Notes: generated by a model not told the origin, from the sequence alone. A DNA stretch of 64,000 bases from Flavimaribacter sp039888615 (GCA_039888615.1 JBDQQS010000003.1); one strand, 5' to 3'. Positions 35,026 to 43,303 are shown, numbered from the stretch's first letter. Numbers and translations: made by a program.

Positions 35026-35143
35026 GCGCCTTTGAAGCGACTTATCAACAGGAATTCATGGTGTTCTACAGCCTGCCTGTCAGGGCGATTGCGGCTTGTT
35101 TTTCGCACGAACTCTATGAGAAATAACGTTCAATGGCGCAGTT

Positions 35144-35208
35144 ATGCAAAAACGCATGGCTGATATGCGACCCTTCCTATTGATAAATACCACCGAAACC
35201 AACATATC
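35144..35208 (+). promoter_or_regulatory. Predicted sRNA promoter with LysR-type dyad
   Basis: A -35 TTGATA (35180-35185) and a -10 CATATC (35203-35208) are separated by exactly 17 bases and predict a start near 35215. Upstream, ATGC-N6-GCAT (35144-35157) is centred about 64 bases before that start, the classic position of a LysR-type recognition site, and another ATGC half-site (35165-35168) lies nearer the -35. LsrB, encoded just upstream, is the expected binder. Confidence 0.6.
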
Positions 35209-35214
35209 GGGGAT

Positions 35215-35334
35215 GGCTAACGACCGGGTGGATTTCCTCCCAGTACCACCTTGTTAGCTGTTCCCCTCTGGAGGTTTCGTTTTATAAACCTTCCCGCTTC
35301 GGGCCGGAGAGAAATCTCCTGGCCCGTTTTTTTT
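35215..35334 (+). ncRNA. abcR: AbcR-like (alpha-r15 family) trans-acting small RNA
   Basis: The predicted RNA is about 120 bases long. Hairpin 1 is closed by GCTAAC/GTTAGC (35216-35221 with 35253-35258) and inner GGTGG/CCACC (35227-35231 with 35246-35250), exposing TTTCCTCCCAG in the loop, an anti-Shine-Dalgarno sequence. A second C-rich patch, TTCCCCTCT, follows unpaired. Hairpin 2 is AGGTTT/AAACCT (35272-35277 with 35286-35291). Hairpin 3 is the terminator with eight Ts. This structure, and the location between lsrB and an aspartate aminotransferase gene, fit AbcR1/AbcR2, Hfq-dependent RNAs that silence ABC-transporter binding-protein mRNAs. Only one copy is visible here. Confidence 0.85.
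35300..35334 (+). terminator. AbcR-like RNA terminator
   Basis: CGGGCCGGAGA pairs with TCTCCTGGCCCG (one-base bulge at most) around a short A-rich loop, followed by TTTTTTTT (35327-35334). It is the strongest intrinsic terminator in the window. Confidence 0.9.
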
Positions 35335-35437
35335 AGCTACACTATAGAAATGACGCCGGATAAGCAGATTCCGATGCTTTTTCCGCGAATGCTCCTGCCA
35401 AATCCTGACTGTATACCCGTGGCGGTTTTGCATATGG

Positions 35438-36640
35438 TCATCGGCAAGCCGCGCAGAACCTCTGTATTCTGCGGCAGGATTCCTCAAGCTGTTCCTCTGA
35501 CGTTGCATAGGAAATCCTGAAATTCGGTCCGAGGCCGAACGCCGCGCCATGCACGACTGCCACGCCTTCCGCTTCAAGCAACTCCGTGACGAAGTCCTCG
35601 TCCGTCTCTAAGCGCTTGCCGCTTGGCGCGGTTTTTCCGATCAGGCCAGCGCAGGACGGATAGACATAGAACGCGCCTTGCGGCGTCGGACAATCGATTC
35701 CGCTCGCCTGGTTGAGCATAGACACCACCAGGTCGCGGCGCGCTTCGAATACCGCCTTGTTCTTCTCCACGAAGTCCTGCGGCCCATTGAGCGCTTCCAC
35801 AGCGGCCCACTGCGCAATCGTCGCGGCGCCGGACGTCTGCTGGCTCTGGATCATTTCCATGACCTTGATCAATTGACGGGGCCCGCCAGCGTAGCCGATC
35901 CGCCAGCCGGTCATCGCATAGGCCTTTGAAACGCCGTTCATCGTCAGCGTGCGGTCCTTCAGCGAAGGTTCGATCTGGGCTGGCGACACGAAACGGAAAT
36001 CGCCGTAGCAGAGGTGCTCGTAAATGTCGTCCGACAGGATCCAGACATTCGGATGCCGCTTCAGCACCTCCGTCAGCGCCTTCATCTCGCTCTCGTCATA
36101 GGCGGCGCCGGAAGGGTTGGACGGGGAGTTGAAAATCAGCCACTTGGTGCGATCGGTAATTGCAGCTTCGAGCGTTTCCGGATCCAGTTTGAAATTGTTC
36201 TCCAGCGTCGTTTGCGCAAAGACCGGTCGACCGCCGAACATTGCCGTCATTTCCGGATAGCTCACCCAGTAGGGCGTCGGAATGACGACTTCGTCGTCGG
36301 GATTGAGGGTCGCCATCAGCGCATTGAACAGGATCTGCTTGCCGCCCGTGCCGACGATGATTTCGTCGAGGGCGTAGTCGAGCTGGTTTTCACGCTTGAA
36401 TTTTGCGGAGATCGCCTTCCTGAGTTCCACGATGCCGGCGACCGGCGGGTATTTCGTTTCGCCGCGCCGAATGGCGTCGATCGCCGACTCCTTGATATTG
36501 TCCGGCGTATCGAAATCCGGCTCGCCCGCGCCCAGACTGATGACGTCGCGGCCGCTTGCCCGCAACTCCCTCGCTTTTTGCGCGACGGCGATGGTGGCGG
36601 ACGGTTTGACGCGGGAAAGGGCGTCGGCAAGAAATGCCAT
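35438..36640 (-). CDS. aatA: Pyridoxal-phosphate aspartate aminotransferase (AatA/AspB type)
   Basis: The 400-residue class I aminotransferase exchanges amino groups between aspartate and 2-oxoglutarate, and possibly prephenate, in the cytoplasm. It shows the subgroup I-gamma pattern: SLGAGEPDFDTPDNI at residues 35-49, NSPSNPSGAAY, the PLP lysine in GVSKAYAMTGWRIGY and FRISYATSEEQLEE near the C-terminus with the substrate-binding arginine. Length is standard. A homologous gene flanks AbcR in other rhizobia. The 3' end lies about 100 bases from the sRNA terminator on the opposite strand. Confidence 0.93.
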   Translation of the reverse strand: MAFLADALSRVKPSATIAVAQKARELRASGRDVISLGAGEPDFDTPDNIKESAIDAIRRGETKYPPVAGIVELRKAISAKFKRENQLDYALDEIIVGTGGKQILFNALMATLNPDDEVVIPTPYWVSYPEMTAMFGGRPVFAQTTLENNFKLDPETLEAAITDRTKWLIFNSPSNPSGAAYDESEMKALTEVLKRHPNVWILSDDIYEHLCYGDFRFVSPAQIEPSLKDRTLTMNGVSKAYAMTGWRIGYAGGPRQLIKVMEMIQSQQTSGAATIAQWAAVEALNGPQDFVEKNKAVFEARRDLVVSMLNQASGIDCPTPQGAFYVYPSCAGLIGKTAPSGKRLETDEDFVTELLEAEGVAVVHGAAFGLGPNFRISYATSEEQLEESCRRIQRFCAACR

Positions 36641-36861
36641 GTCAGGTAACTCCGGTCGTTATCGGGATGCAGGCGGAACGGGGTTCATTTCTATTGCGAA
36701 ATGCGATCCAAACGCAAGGCGCATATAGCCTCGGCTTTGGCACAACTTAAACGCTTTTGTGACTGTCACAAACTTATCGCGAGAAGACCGTAATTCGGCC
36801 TTTTATCCGACCGAATTCACATCTCTATTTCGCCGTGTTGAGCGAATGCGAGGGTGGTTTT

Positions 36862-36990
36862 ATGCAGTCGGATATCGACTATACGGAAAAGCATAGCAGG
36901 GAAAAACAGACGCGGATCCGCTTCTATCTTTGCGCCTTCGCGGTGTTTTCATGCGTCGCGCTGTTTTTGAACCTCACCGTCATTTATTGA
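36862..36990 (+). CDS. 42-residue single-span membrane protein
   Basis: A short frame begins at an ATG with GAGGGTGG 4 bases upstream and encodes a charged N-terminus (MQSDIDYTEKHSREKQTRIR). One hydrophobic segment follows (FYLCAFAVFSCVALFLNLTVIY) and runs to the end. It is likely an inner-membrane microprotein with the N-terminus in the cytoplasm. No family is recognised. It is flanked by the aminotransferase (divergent) and the DMT transporter (same strand, 111 bases on), and has a good ribosome binding site, so it is probably expressed. Confidence 0.55.
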   Translation: MQSDIDYTEKHSREKQTRIRFYLCAFAVFSCVALFLNLTVIY

Positions 36991-37101
36991 CCGCCGCTCT
37001 CCATCCGCCCCGTTCGCAGGGCGCAAACCTGGGCTTCTTGCCTGGGGCTTGGTATCCTGATAGGCCGCGTTCGGTTTCGGATTGCAGGCAGGGGGAGCAC
37101 G

Positions 37102-38001
37102 ATGAGTAGGGCGCAGGCTAATCTGCTTTTGTTGCTGGCCGGAGCCATCTGGGGCGCCGGTTTCGTCGCGCAGTCGACGGCCATGGACGACATCGGGCCG
37201 TTTCTCTTCATAGGTCTGCGCTTTGTCTTGGCGACGCTTGTGTGCCTGCCGTTCGCTTATATGGAAGCAAAACGCGCGCCTGGAAAACTGGACCGGAGCA
37301 CCATTACGGGGTTCGCCTGGATCGGGGTAGTCCTGTTTCTTGGAATGGCCAGCCAGCAAGTGGGCCTGCTATCCACAAGCGTCACCAATTCCGGAATTCT
37401 GACCGGGCTTTATGTGGTCTTTGTGCCGGTGCTGTCCGTGATCTTCCTCCGACAGCGGCCACACGCCGTCATCTGGCCGGCTTCGGCCGTCGCCTTCGGC
37501 GGCATCTGGCTGTTGAGCAGTGGATCCATGACCGGTCTTTCAGGCGGAGACCTGCTGACGATCCTTTGCGCGGTCTTCTGGGCGATCCAGGTAACCCTCA
37601 TCGGATATTTCGGCCAGTCTTCTGGTCGTCCACTTGCGCTTTCAAGCGTGCAGTTCGCCATCTGCGCCGCTCTTTCACTCGCGGTCGCCGTGGCCATCGA
37701 GCCCGTTGGCGTTAACGCGATCGTCGCGGCGGCGCCTGAAGTTCTATACTCCGGCATTTTCGCCAGTGGCCTGGCCTTCTCACTTCAAGCGGTCGGCCAG
37801 CGCTACACAAGGCCGGCGCAGGCGGCCATCTGCCTGTCTTCGGAGGCGTTGTTCGCCGCCCTCTTCGGAGCATTGCTGCTTTCCGAACGCTTCACGACAG
37901 CGGGCTATTTTGGCTGTCTGCTCATTTTTTTGGCAATTCTGGCGGTCGAAATAGTTCCCTTGACGCGAAACAGGCTAATGCGAGACCAGGCAGCCGACTA
38001 A
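37102..38001 (+). CDS. DMT-superfamily (EamA) transporter
   Basis: The 299-residue protein has about ten hydrophobic spans in two EamA repeats. The first starts NLLLLLAGAIWGAGFVAQS and the second around residue 150 with GGDLLTILCAVFWAIQV. A short basic tail ends it. Such transporters export amino acids or other metabolites; the substrate cannot be told. A strong ribosome binding site (GGGGGAG) precedes the ATG. It stands alone, with no adjacent gene that would suggest a substrate. Confidence 0.88.
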   Translation: MSRAQANLLLLLAGAIWGAGFVAQSTAMDDIGPFLFIGLRFVLATLVCLPFAYMEAKRAPGKLDRSTITGFAWIGVVLFLGMASQQVGLLSTSVTNSGILTGLYVVFVPVLSVIFLRQRPHAVIWPASAVAFGGIWLLSSGSMTGLSGGDLLTILCAVFWAIQVTLIGYFGQSSGRPLALSSVQFAICAALSLAVAVAIEPVGVNAIVAAAPEVLYSGIFASGLAFSLQAVGQRYTRPAQAAICLSSEALFAALFGALLLSERFTTAGYFGCLLIFLAILAVEIVPLTRNRLMRDQAAD

Positions 38002-38337
38002 CAAAAATCTATTTATTTAGTTAATTATCAATACTTTAACCGAACACAAACACTCAAATCGGGAATCGTCATAAAACTTTCTCTTGCTAATTTCTACAAC
38101 CTGCATCACTCTACGCGTCGTTCGGGCAAATCTACGAACACGGGAAAACCTATTGAAAGCCATGCGGACCGGAGACGCATAATATTCCGGGTGATAAGCT
38201 AGCCGGTGGTTTGAACCGCCAGGATCACGATAACAGGGACCTTTCCTCACCAATTCGAGAACTGCCTGCCTTGCCCGGAAACGGGTAATACAAGATACGT
38301 GGGTAAGCGACCTGCGGAGCAAAGAGGACCTGAAAGC
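38002..38337 (+). promoter_or_regulatory. Long untranslated leader/promoter region of the cold-shock gene
   Basis: These 336 bases contain no credible gene. The last 140 bases before the start contain GGTGGTTTGAACCGCC (38202-38217, palindromic arms GGCGGTTnnAACCACC-like) and further short hairpins, and the first 80 bases are AT-rich. A long structured leader is the usual site of temperature control in cspA-type genes; that is by analogy only. Confidence 0.45.
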
Positions 38338-38553
38338 ATGGCCGAGACTGGCACTGTGAAGTTTTTTAATACCGACAAGGGCTTCGGCTTTATCAAGCCG
38401 GATAATGGCGCGTCGGACATTTTCGTACATATTTCCGCCCTGAAGGATTCGGGTCTCGAGACCCTGATGGAAAATCAGAAAGTAAGTTTCGACACGGAAC
38501 CCGACAGACGCGGCAAGGGACCGAAAGCGGTCAACCTGTCGATCGTCGGCTGA
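38338..38553 (+). CDS. Cold-shock protein (CspA family)
   Basis: The 71-residue protein is a single OB-fold cold-shock domain with both RNA-binding motifs visible: KGFGFI (RNP1) and DIFVHIS (RNP2). It melts RNA secondary structure at low temperature or in stationary phase. The ATG at 38338 follows AAAGAGGA. It is followed by a 14-bp perfect terminator hairpin. Several paralogues are usual in Rhizobiales, so it cannot be assigned to a specific csp letter. Confidence 0.95.
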   Translation: MAETGTVKFFNTDKGFGFIKPDNGASDIFVHISALKDSGLETLMENQKVSFDTEPDRRGKGPKAVNLSIVG

Positions 38554-38566
38554 TCAGATTGTAATG

Positions 38567-38600
38567 TGATAGCGCCCGGCAATGCCGGGCGCTATCATTT
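38567..38600 (+). terminator. Cold-shock gene terminator
   Basis: A perfect 14-bp stem, TGATAGCGCCCGGC with its complement (38567-38580 and 38584-38597) around AAT, is followed by TTTTC, 14 bases after the stop codon. Confidence 0.8.
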
Positions 38601-38841
38601 TCGGTCGCCAGTTCCTACTCAGCTTGCGCGTCGTAAGTCGCCATCTGCGCCGGTTGCACGTGAATTGCCACGGCGGCCGAACGAGCGCCTGCGACCGGAC
38701 CTTTGCCTTGCTGCATCGCTCGCCTCTGCAAATTTGCCGCAGGAGTCGGATTGGATATTCCAATGGCGGCCGAGACAGAATACCATCTGGAGTTGAATAC
38801 TGTAGTAATTTGCAAAATTCGATTTGGGAGGAAGAGATCGC

Positions 38842-39858
38842 ATGAAAACCGCGTTTCTGAATTTTTTTGTCGGCTCAACCATCGCCTTGGGCGCTGCGCC
38901 GGCGGTTTCAGCCACTTTGGATACGGTCAAGGAAAATGGAAAGCTGGCCTGTGGGGTGAGCCAGGGTAATCCCGGTTTTTCTAACCCCGACAGCAATGGC
39001 GTCTGGAGCGGATTTGACGTCGATTACTGCCGCGCCGTCGCTGCCGCAATCTTCGACGACCCGCAGGCGGTCACATTTCGTCCCTTGTCTTCGCCGGAAC
39101 GGTTCACTGCGCTTCAATCGGGCGAGATCGACGTGTTGTCGCGCACGACGACCTGGACCATGTCGCGCGACACCACACTGGGCGCCAATTTCGTCGGCGT
39201 CATGTATTATGACGGGCAGGCCATGATGGTGCGCAAGAGCCTCGGCCTCAAATCGGCGCTCGAACTGTCTGGCGCCTCGGTCTGCAGCGCTACCGGCACC
39301 ACCACCGAACTGAACGTGGCCGACTTCTTCCGTCTCCACGAGATGCCCTACGAACTGGTCGCTTTCGAAAAGAACGACGAGGTGACCCAAGCCTACGACG
39401 CCGACCGATGCGACGTCTACACCACCGACGCCTCCGGCCTTGCCGCTAACCGTCAGAAGCTGACTGACCCGCAGGCGCATGTAATCCTGCCGGAAATCAT
39501 CTCCAAAGAGCCCCTTGGACCCGTTGTTCGTCAGGGCGACGATCAGTGGCTCAACATCGCCAAATGGGTTCTAAACGTCCTGATCAACGCCGAAGAGCTT
39601 GGCGTCATCCAGGCGAATGTCGATGCGATGAAATCCTCCGAAAACCCCGCGATCAGACGGCTCCTCGGTGTGGAAGGCGCATTCGGGGAAGACATCGGGC
39701 TCGGCAACGACTGGGCCTACAATGTGATCAAACATGTCGGTAATTATGGTGAGATCTTCAATCGCAATGTCGGTCCGGCCACGCCGCTGGGCATTGCGCG
39801 GGGCATGAACGCACTATGGACGGACGGCGGCCTCCTCTACGCGCCGCCAATACGGTAA
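38842..39858 (+). CDS. Amino-acid ABC transporter substrate-binding protein (AapJ-like), orphan
   Basis: The 338-residue protein has a signal peptide (MKTAFLNFFVGSTIALGAAPAVSA) and a family 3 solute-binding domain. Its start LDTVKENGKLACGVSQGNPGFSNPD and the patterns VTFRPLSSPERFTALQSGEIDVLSRTTTWT and DRCDVYTTDASGLAANR match the general L-amino-acid binding protein AapJ. The expected role is capture of polar amino acids in the periplasm. No permease or ATPase gene (aapQMP) is adjacent, so it must use components encoded elsewhere or have another function. The ATG follows GGGAGGAAGAG. AbcR RNAs commonly target this class of mRNA, and the leader GGGAGGAAGAG is complementary to the CCTCCC loop of the sRNA at 35215. 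Confidence 0.9.
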   Translation: MKTAFLNFFVGSTIALGAAPAVSATLDTVKENGKLACGVSQGNPGFSNPDSNGVWSGFDVDYCRAVAAAIFDDPQAVTFRPLSSPERFTALQSGEIDVLSRTTTWTMSRDTTLGANFVGVMYYDGQAMMVRKSLGLKSALELSGASVCSATGTTTELNVADFFRLHEMPYELVAFEKNDEVTQAYDADRCDVYTTDASGLAANRQKLTDPQAHVILPEIISKEPLGPVVRQGDDQWLNIAKWVLNVLINAEELGVIQANVDAMKSSENPAIRRLLGVEGAFGEDIGLGNDWAYNVIKHVGNYGEIFNRNVGPATPLGIARGMNALWTDGGLLYAPPIR

Positions 39859-40003
39859 CCACAAACGCAGAAAGAGCTGCGTAGATTAAAAAATTGTAAT
39901 ATTTCAACGGCTTCCGTTCAGATACGGTTCATCGCGACAATCGTACTTTCCGGGCATGGAAAGGCAGATCGCCGATCTGCCAATGCTCGGAAAGGAGCCG
40001 ATC

Positions 40004-40288
40004 ATGAAGAAAATTGCAATTACCGCCATCGCCGCCGTCGTTGCGGTCGCTTCAATTGCGCCGCTCGGCGCCGCCAATGCGGCAGGCATGTATCCAGGCG
40101 CGCCAGGCAAGCCGCCGTATGTTCAGCCGCACCAGCCGATCTACAAGCCGCATAAGCCGAATGCGCCGCGGCCGCCGGCCTATCGCCATCCCGTCGTCGT
40201 CAAGAAGAATGACAATGCCGCCGCCATTGGCCTCATCGGGTTCGCGGCCGGCGCGCTCCTAGGCAACGCCCTGGCGAATTCCAGATAG
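40004..40288 (+). CDS. Small exported Pro/His-rich protein with glycine zipper
   Basis: The 94-residue product has a signal peptide (MKKIAITAIAAVVAVASIAPLG.., cut after ANA). A Pro-, His- and Lys-rich middle follows (KPPYVQPHQPIYKPHKP), and the C-terminal segment AIGLIGFAAGALLGNALANSR resembles a membrane-inserting glycine zipper. The ATG follows AAAGGAG. The zipper is the same kind as in the neighbouring BA14K-like protein, suggesting related envelope proteins. No specific function is recognised. Confidence 0.65.
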   Translation: MKKIAITAIAAVVAVASIAPLGAANAAGMYPGAPGKPPYVQPHQPIYKPHKPNAPRPPAYRHPVVVKKNDNAAAIGLIGFAAGALLGNALANSR

Positions 40289-40477
40289 CGCCAGTCTCCG
40301 GAATTCCAGAGTCCGCGACCCGGCAAATATGGGCGCTTGCGGCGCAATTTGGTGGCGCCACAGGATAACCGAATTTGTTTGTTCAGATTCCGTTCAGCAA
40401 CAGGATCTCATAATAGCCGGGAACGGATGCATCGAACGATCCGTTTCTCGGAATGATGCAAATGCGGGAATGAACAC

Positions 40478-40978
40478 ATGAACTTGCTGAGTAAATCGCT
40501 TTTGGCCGTTATGGCCATGTCGGTTTCGGTCATGCTGCCGCTCAGCGGCGCAAACGCCGGAGGACCGCCTCCACCGCCCCACAAAAACTACGGAAAATGG
40601 CACAAGGCGCCGTATCCGCGCTGGGGACCGAGATATGGGCCCCGTCCCTATTGGTACGGTCCGCGCGCCTACTACGGTCCGCGCGGCTACTATTACGGTG
40701 ACGACGCAGTCGCCCTCGGCGTGCTCGGGCTTGCGACAGGGGCCATCATCGGCGGCGCCATTGCGGAAAGCAACCGACCAGGATCGTACAACAATCCGTT
40801 GCCTGCGCCGTCAGCTCCTCCGCCGGCCGGCTACCGCACAAGCGGGCCCGTCGCGGGCGCCGAACCCTGGAGCGACGAATGGTACCGCTACTGCGCAAAC
40901 AGGTACCGCTCGTTCGACGCGACAAAAGGCACCTACCGCGGCTATGACGGCAGGGATCACTTCTGCGTCGTCAGATAG
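40478..40978 (+). CDS. BA14K family lectin-like protein
   Basis: The 166-residue protein has a signal peptide (cut after GANA). A Pro/Tyr/Gly-rich region follows (WGPRYGPRPYWYGPRAYYG), then a glycine-zipper hydrophobic segment (VALGVLGLATGAIIGGAIAES). The BA14K domain forms the end (residues 131-166: EPWSDEWYRYCANRYRSFD and YDGRDHFCVV, with a conserved cysteine pair). The Brucella prototype is an immunoreactive 14-kDa protein with lectin-like activity and a role in LPS phenotype and virulence. Rhizobiales carry many paralogues, so the role here is inferred only at family level. Confidence 0.88.
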   Translation: MNLLSKSLLAVMAMSVSVMLPLSGANAGGPPPPPHKNYGKWHKAPYPRWGPRYGPRPYWYGPRAYYGPRGYYYGDDAVALGVLGLATGAIIGGAIAESNRPGSYNNPLPAPSAPPPAGYRTSGPVAGAEPWSDEWYRYCANRYRSFDATKGTYRGYDGRDHFCVVR

Positions 40979-40984
40979 AACGCG

Positions 40985-41638
40985 TCAGGCGGACAGCCCG
41001 GTCAGGAAAGGATTGGTGCGGCGTTCCTCGCCAATCCTGCCGCCGGGGCCATGGCCGCAAATGAAGCCGACATCGTCGCCCAGCGGAAAAACCTTCGTGC
41101 GGATCGATTCCAACAACTGTTGATGGTCGCCGCCGGGAAGATCGGTTCTGCCGATCGACCCGCGAAAGAGCACATCGCCGACATGGGCGAAATTCGCGGC
41201 GCGATTATGATAGATCACATGGCCTGGCGCGTGGCCGGGACAATGATAGACCTCGAATGTGTGGCCATCGAAGGCGACGTTCTCGCCCTCTTCCAGCCAC
41301 TTGTCGGGCGTCACATTTCTGACGGCGCCGTCCAGGCCGAACATCGCCGCCTGATCCTCCAGCCCGCTCAGCAGCGGCAGGTCGTCGCGATGCGGGCCGA
41401 TGATCTCCACGCCCAGCGCATCCTTCAGATCCATCGCGCCGCCGGCGTGATCGATATGCCCGTGGGTCAGCCAGATCGCCGTCACGTCAATGGCGTTCTT
41501 CTCAATCACCTCCTTGATCTGGTCCACATCGCCGCCCGGATCGATGACGACCCCCTTCTTGCTTTCGGAATCGAAAAGGATGGTGCAATTCTGCTGGAAT
41601 GCGGTGACCGGGATGATCCCCGCCTGGAGCTGACCCAT
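40985..41638 (-). CDS. MBL-fold metallo-hydrolase (glyoxalase II-like)
   Basis: The 217-residue protein shows the metallo-beta-lactamase fold: the metal-binding THGHIDHAGG around residues 59-68, YHCPGHAPGHVIYH around 131-144, HVGDVLFRGSIGRTDLPGG around 152-170 and CGHGPGG near 195. The GRTDLPGG stretch is typical of YcbL-type hydroxyacylglutathione-hydrolase-like enzymes, so thioester hydrolysis (S-lactoylglutathione) is plausible but unproven. GGAGGAAAA precedes the ATG. It is followed upstream on the same strand by ilvE, 64 bases away. Confidence 0.9.
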   Translation of the reverse strand: MGQLQAGIIPVTAFQQNCTILFDSESKKGVVIDPGGDVDQIKEVIEKNAIDVTAIWLTHGHIDHAGGAMDLKDALGVEIIGPHRDDLPLLSGLEDQAAMFGLDGAVRNVTPDKWLEEGENVAFDGHTFEVYHCPGHAPGHVIYHNRAANFAHVGDVLFRGSIGRTDLPGGDHQQLLESIRTKVFPLGDDVGFICGHGPGGRIGEERRTNPFLTGLSA

Positions 41639-41702
41639 AAATTTTCCTCCGAAGACCGGGCGCTGTCAGGCGCAACGCCCTGCGCCCCTCATGAACCGCC
41701 TG

Positions 41703-42593
41703 CTATTCAGCGGCCTGCTTGATCGGTTGCACGGCGTGCGTGTAGTCGTTCATCAGGTTTTCGGTAATTTCGCCCACAGTGAAGCGGTACGGTCCGATTT
41801 CTGAAACCGGCGTGACTTCGGCCGCCGTTCCGGTCAGGAAGCACTGCTCGAACTCCGCCATTTCCTCCGGCATGATCGTGCGCTCGACAACCTCGTAGTT
41901 GCGCTTTTTCGCAAGATCGATCACCGTCCGTCGGGTGATGCCGTCAAGAAAACAGTCCGGCGTCGGCGTATGAATGACCCCGTCCTTGACGAAGAAGATG
42001 TTCGCGCCCGTTGCTTCAGCCACACGACCGCGCCAGTCCAGCATCAACGCATCCGCATAGCCTTTTGCCTCGGCGGCGTGTTTGGACAGAGTGCAGATCA
42101 TGTAAAGACCGGCCGCCTTGGCTTTGCTGGGAGCGGTCGCCGGATCAGGCCGCCGGTACTGGGCGATATCCAGACGAATGCCTTTGAGCCGCTCTTCCGG
42201 CTTGAAATAGGACGGCCACTGCCAGATCGCGATCGCCACGTTGATCTTGTTGCTCTGCGCCGAAACGCCCATCATCTCGCTGCCGCGCCATGCGACGGGA
42301 CGGATGTAGGCGTCGTCAAAGCCCTGCATCTTCAAAAGGCTGTTGCAGGCCTGGTCGATATCCTCGACGGTGAAGGGAATTTCGAATCCAAGGATGCGCG
42401 CCGATTCAAAAAGACGCTCCGTATGTTCGCGGAGCTTGAAGATTTCGCCGCCATAGGCGCGTTCGCCCTCGAAGACGCTGCTTGCATAGTGCAGTCCGTG
42501 CGTCAGCACATGCACCTTCGCGTCCTTCCAGGGGACGAATTCTCCATTGAACCAAATATGTCCATCGAGTTGATCGAAAGGAGCCGATGCCAT
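41703..42593 (-). CDS. ilvE: Branched-chain amino acid aminotransferase IlvE
   Basis: The 296-residue class IV aminotransferase catalyses the last step of leucine, isoleucine and valine synthesis. The layout fits: IWFNGEFVPWKDAKVHVLTHGLHY at the N-terminus, YIRPVAWRGSEMMGV and the PLP lysine in APSKAKAAGLYM near residue 160. GRVAEATGANIFFVKDG and FLTGTAAEVTPVSEI follow. Length is normal and the ATG follows CGGAGGAAA. It is divergent from a MarR/response regulator/kinase cluster. Confidence 0.93.
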   Translation of the reverse strand: MASAPFDQLDGHIWFNGEFVPWKDAKVHVLTHGLHYASSVFEGERAYGGEIFKLREHTERLFESARILGFEIPFTVEDIDQACNSLLKMQGFDDAYIRPVAWRGSEMMGVSAQSNKINVAIAIWQWPSYFKPEERLKGIRLDIAQYRRPDPATAPSKAKAAGLYMICTLSKHAAEAKGYADALMLDWRGRVAEATGANIFFVKDGVIHTPTPDCFLDGITRRTVIDLAKKRNYEVVERTIMPEEMAEFEQCFLTGTAAEVTPVSEIGPYRFTVGEITENLMNDYTHAVQPIKQAAE

Positions 42594-42756
42594 AGCGTTT
42601 TCCTCCGGCGCTTGAAGCGAGCCTGGTTGTTTTGATTGCGGGACCTTCTTGTTTCCGTATAAAACCCGCTAGGGGTTGTCCATCGTTGATTTTTCCGACG
42701 ATGATCCGGCCACGGCGCCAAATCCTTGACGCCCGACAACGCTAGCAATAGCATGA

Positions 42757-42783
42757 AAATATGTCAACAAGGCTGACATATTT
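42757..42783. promoter_or_regulatory. MarR-type operator palindrome
   Basis: AAATATGTCA (42757-42766) and TGACATATTT (42774-42783) form a perfect 10-bp inverted repeat around a 7-base spacer, 16 bases upstream of the MarR gene start at 42800. Autoregulation by that MarR protein is the simplest reading. An alternative start at 42761 would lie inside the palindrome, which argues against it. Confidence 0.65.
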
Positions 42784-42799
42784 GAAGGGAAATGACCAC

Positions 42800-43282
42800 A
42801 TGTCATCCGAACGGGCAAGGAAGACTTCCGAGGAAGAAACTGTAACCGGACCGATTTCCGGCGCCGAGGGCATCGATTTCGATCTGATCGAACAATTGTT
42901 CTTCGCCTATCGCGACTTCACATCTGATCCGGACGCCATTCTGGAAAAGTCCGGTTTCGGGCGGGCGCACCACCGCGTTGTGCATTTCGTCAACCGGCAG
43001 CCGGGGATGACCGTCGCCGACCTCCTCGACACGCTGCGCATCACCAAGCAGAGCCTGGCGCGGGTTCTCAAGCAACTGGTGGATTCAGGCTATATCCACC
43101 AGGTCGTCGGTCCGAAGGACCGCCGACAGCGCCGACTGTATCCGACTCTGAAAGGGCGCGAACTGGCGCTGGAGCTGGCGCGGCCACAGTCTCGCCGCAT
43201 AGCCAAAGCACTTAGTGCGCTTGATCCGCAAGGTCGTGATATGGTCAGGACATTCCTGCAAAGAATGACCGACAAGGATTGA
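42800..43282 (+). CDS. petP: MarR-family regulator, PetP-like
   Basis: The 160-residue protein is a MarR-type winged-helix regulator. The reading helices are at about residues 65-100 (MTVADLLDTLRITKQSLARVLKQLVDSGYI), with a wing QVVGPKDRRQRRLYPTLKG and C-terminal dimerisation helix. In Rhodobacter and rhizobia a protein of this type, PetP, is encoded directly before the response regulator PetR, as here (21 bases apart). A perfect palindrome lies just upstream. The petP name is by synteny and resemblance and could be wrong in detail. Confidence 0.8.
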   Translation: MSSERARKTSEEETVTGPISGAEGIDFDLIEQLFFAYRDFTSDPDAILEKSGFGRAHHRVVHFVNRQPGMTVADLLDTLRITKQSLARVLKQLVDSGYIHQVVGPKDRRQRRLYPTLKGRELALELARPQSRRIAKALSALDPQGRDMVRTFLQRMTDKD

Positions 43283-43303
43283 GCGCAGAAGAAGGACGAT
43301 CGC

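Noticed and set aside
35026..35214. Second AbcR copy in tandem
   Set aside because: Sinorhizobium has two copies, so I looked upstream of the sRNA; there is no terminator or CCTCCC loop in this stretch.
38017..38430. 137-codon minus-strand frame overlapping the cold-shock gene
   Set aside because: It lies across the cold-shock leader and coding region on the other strand; no domain, and the cold-shock gene is certain.
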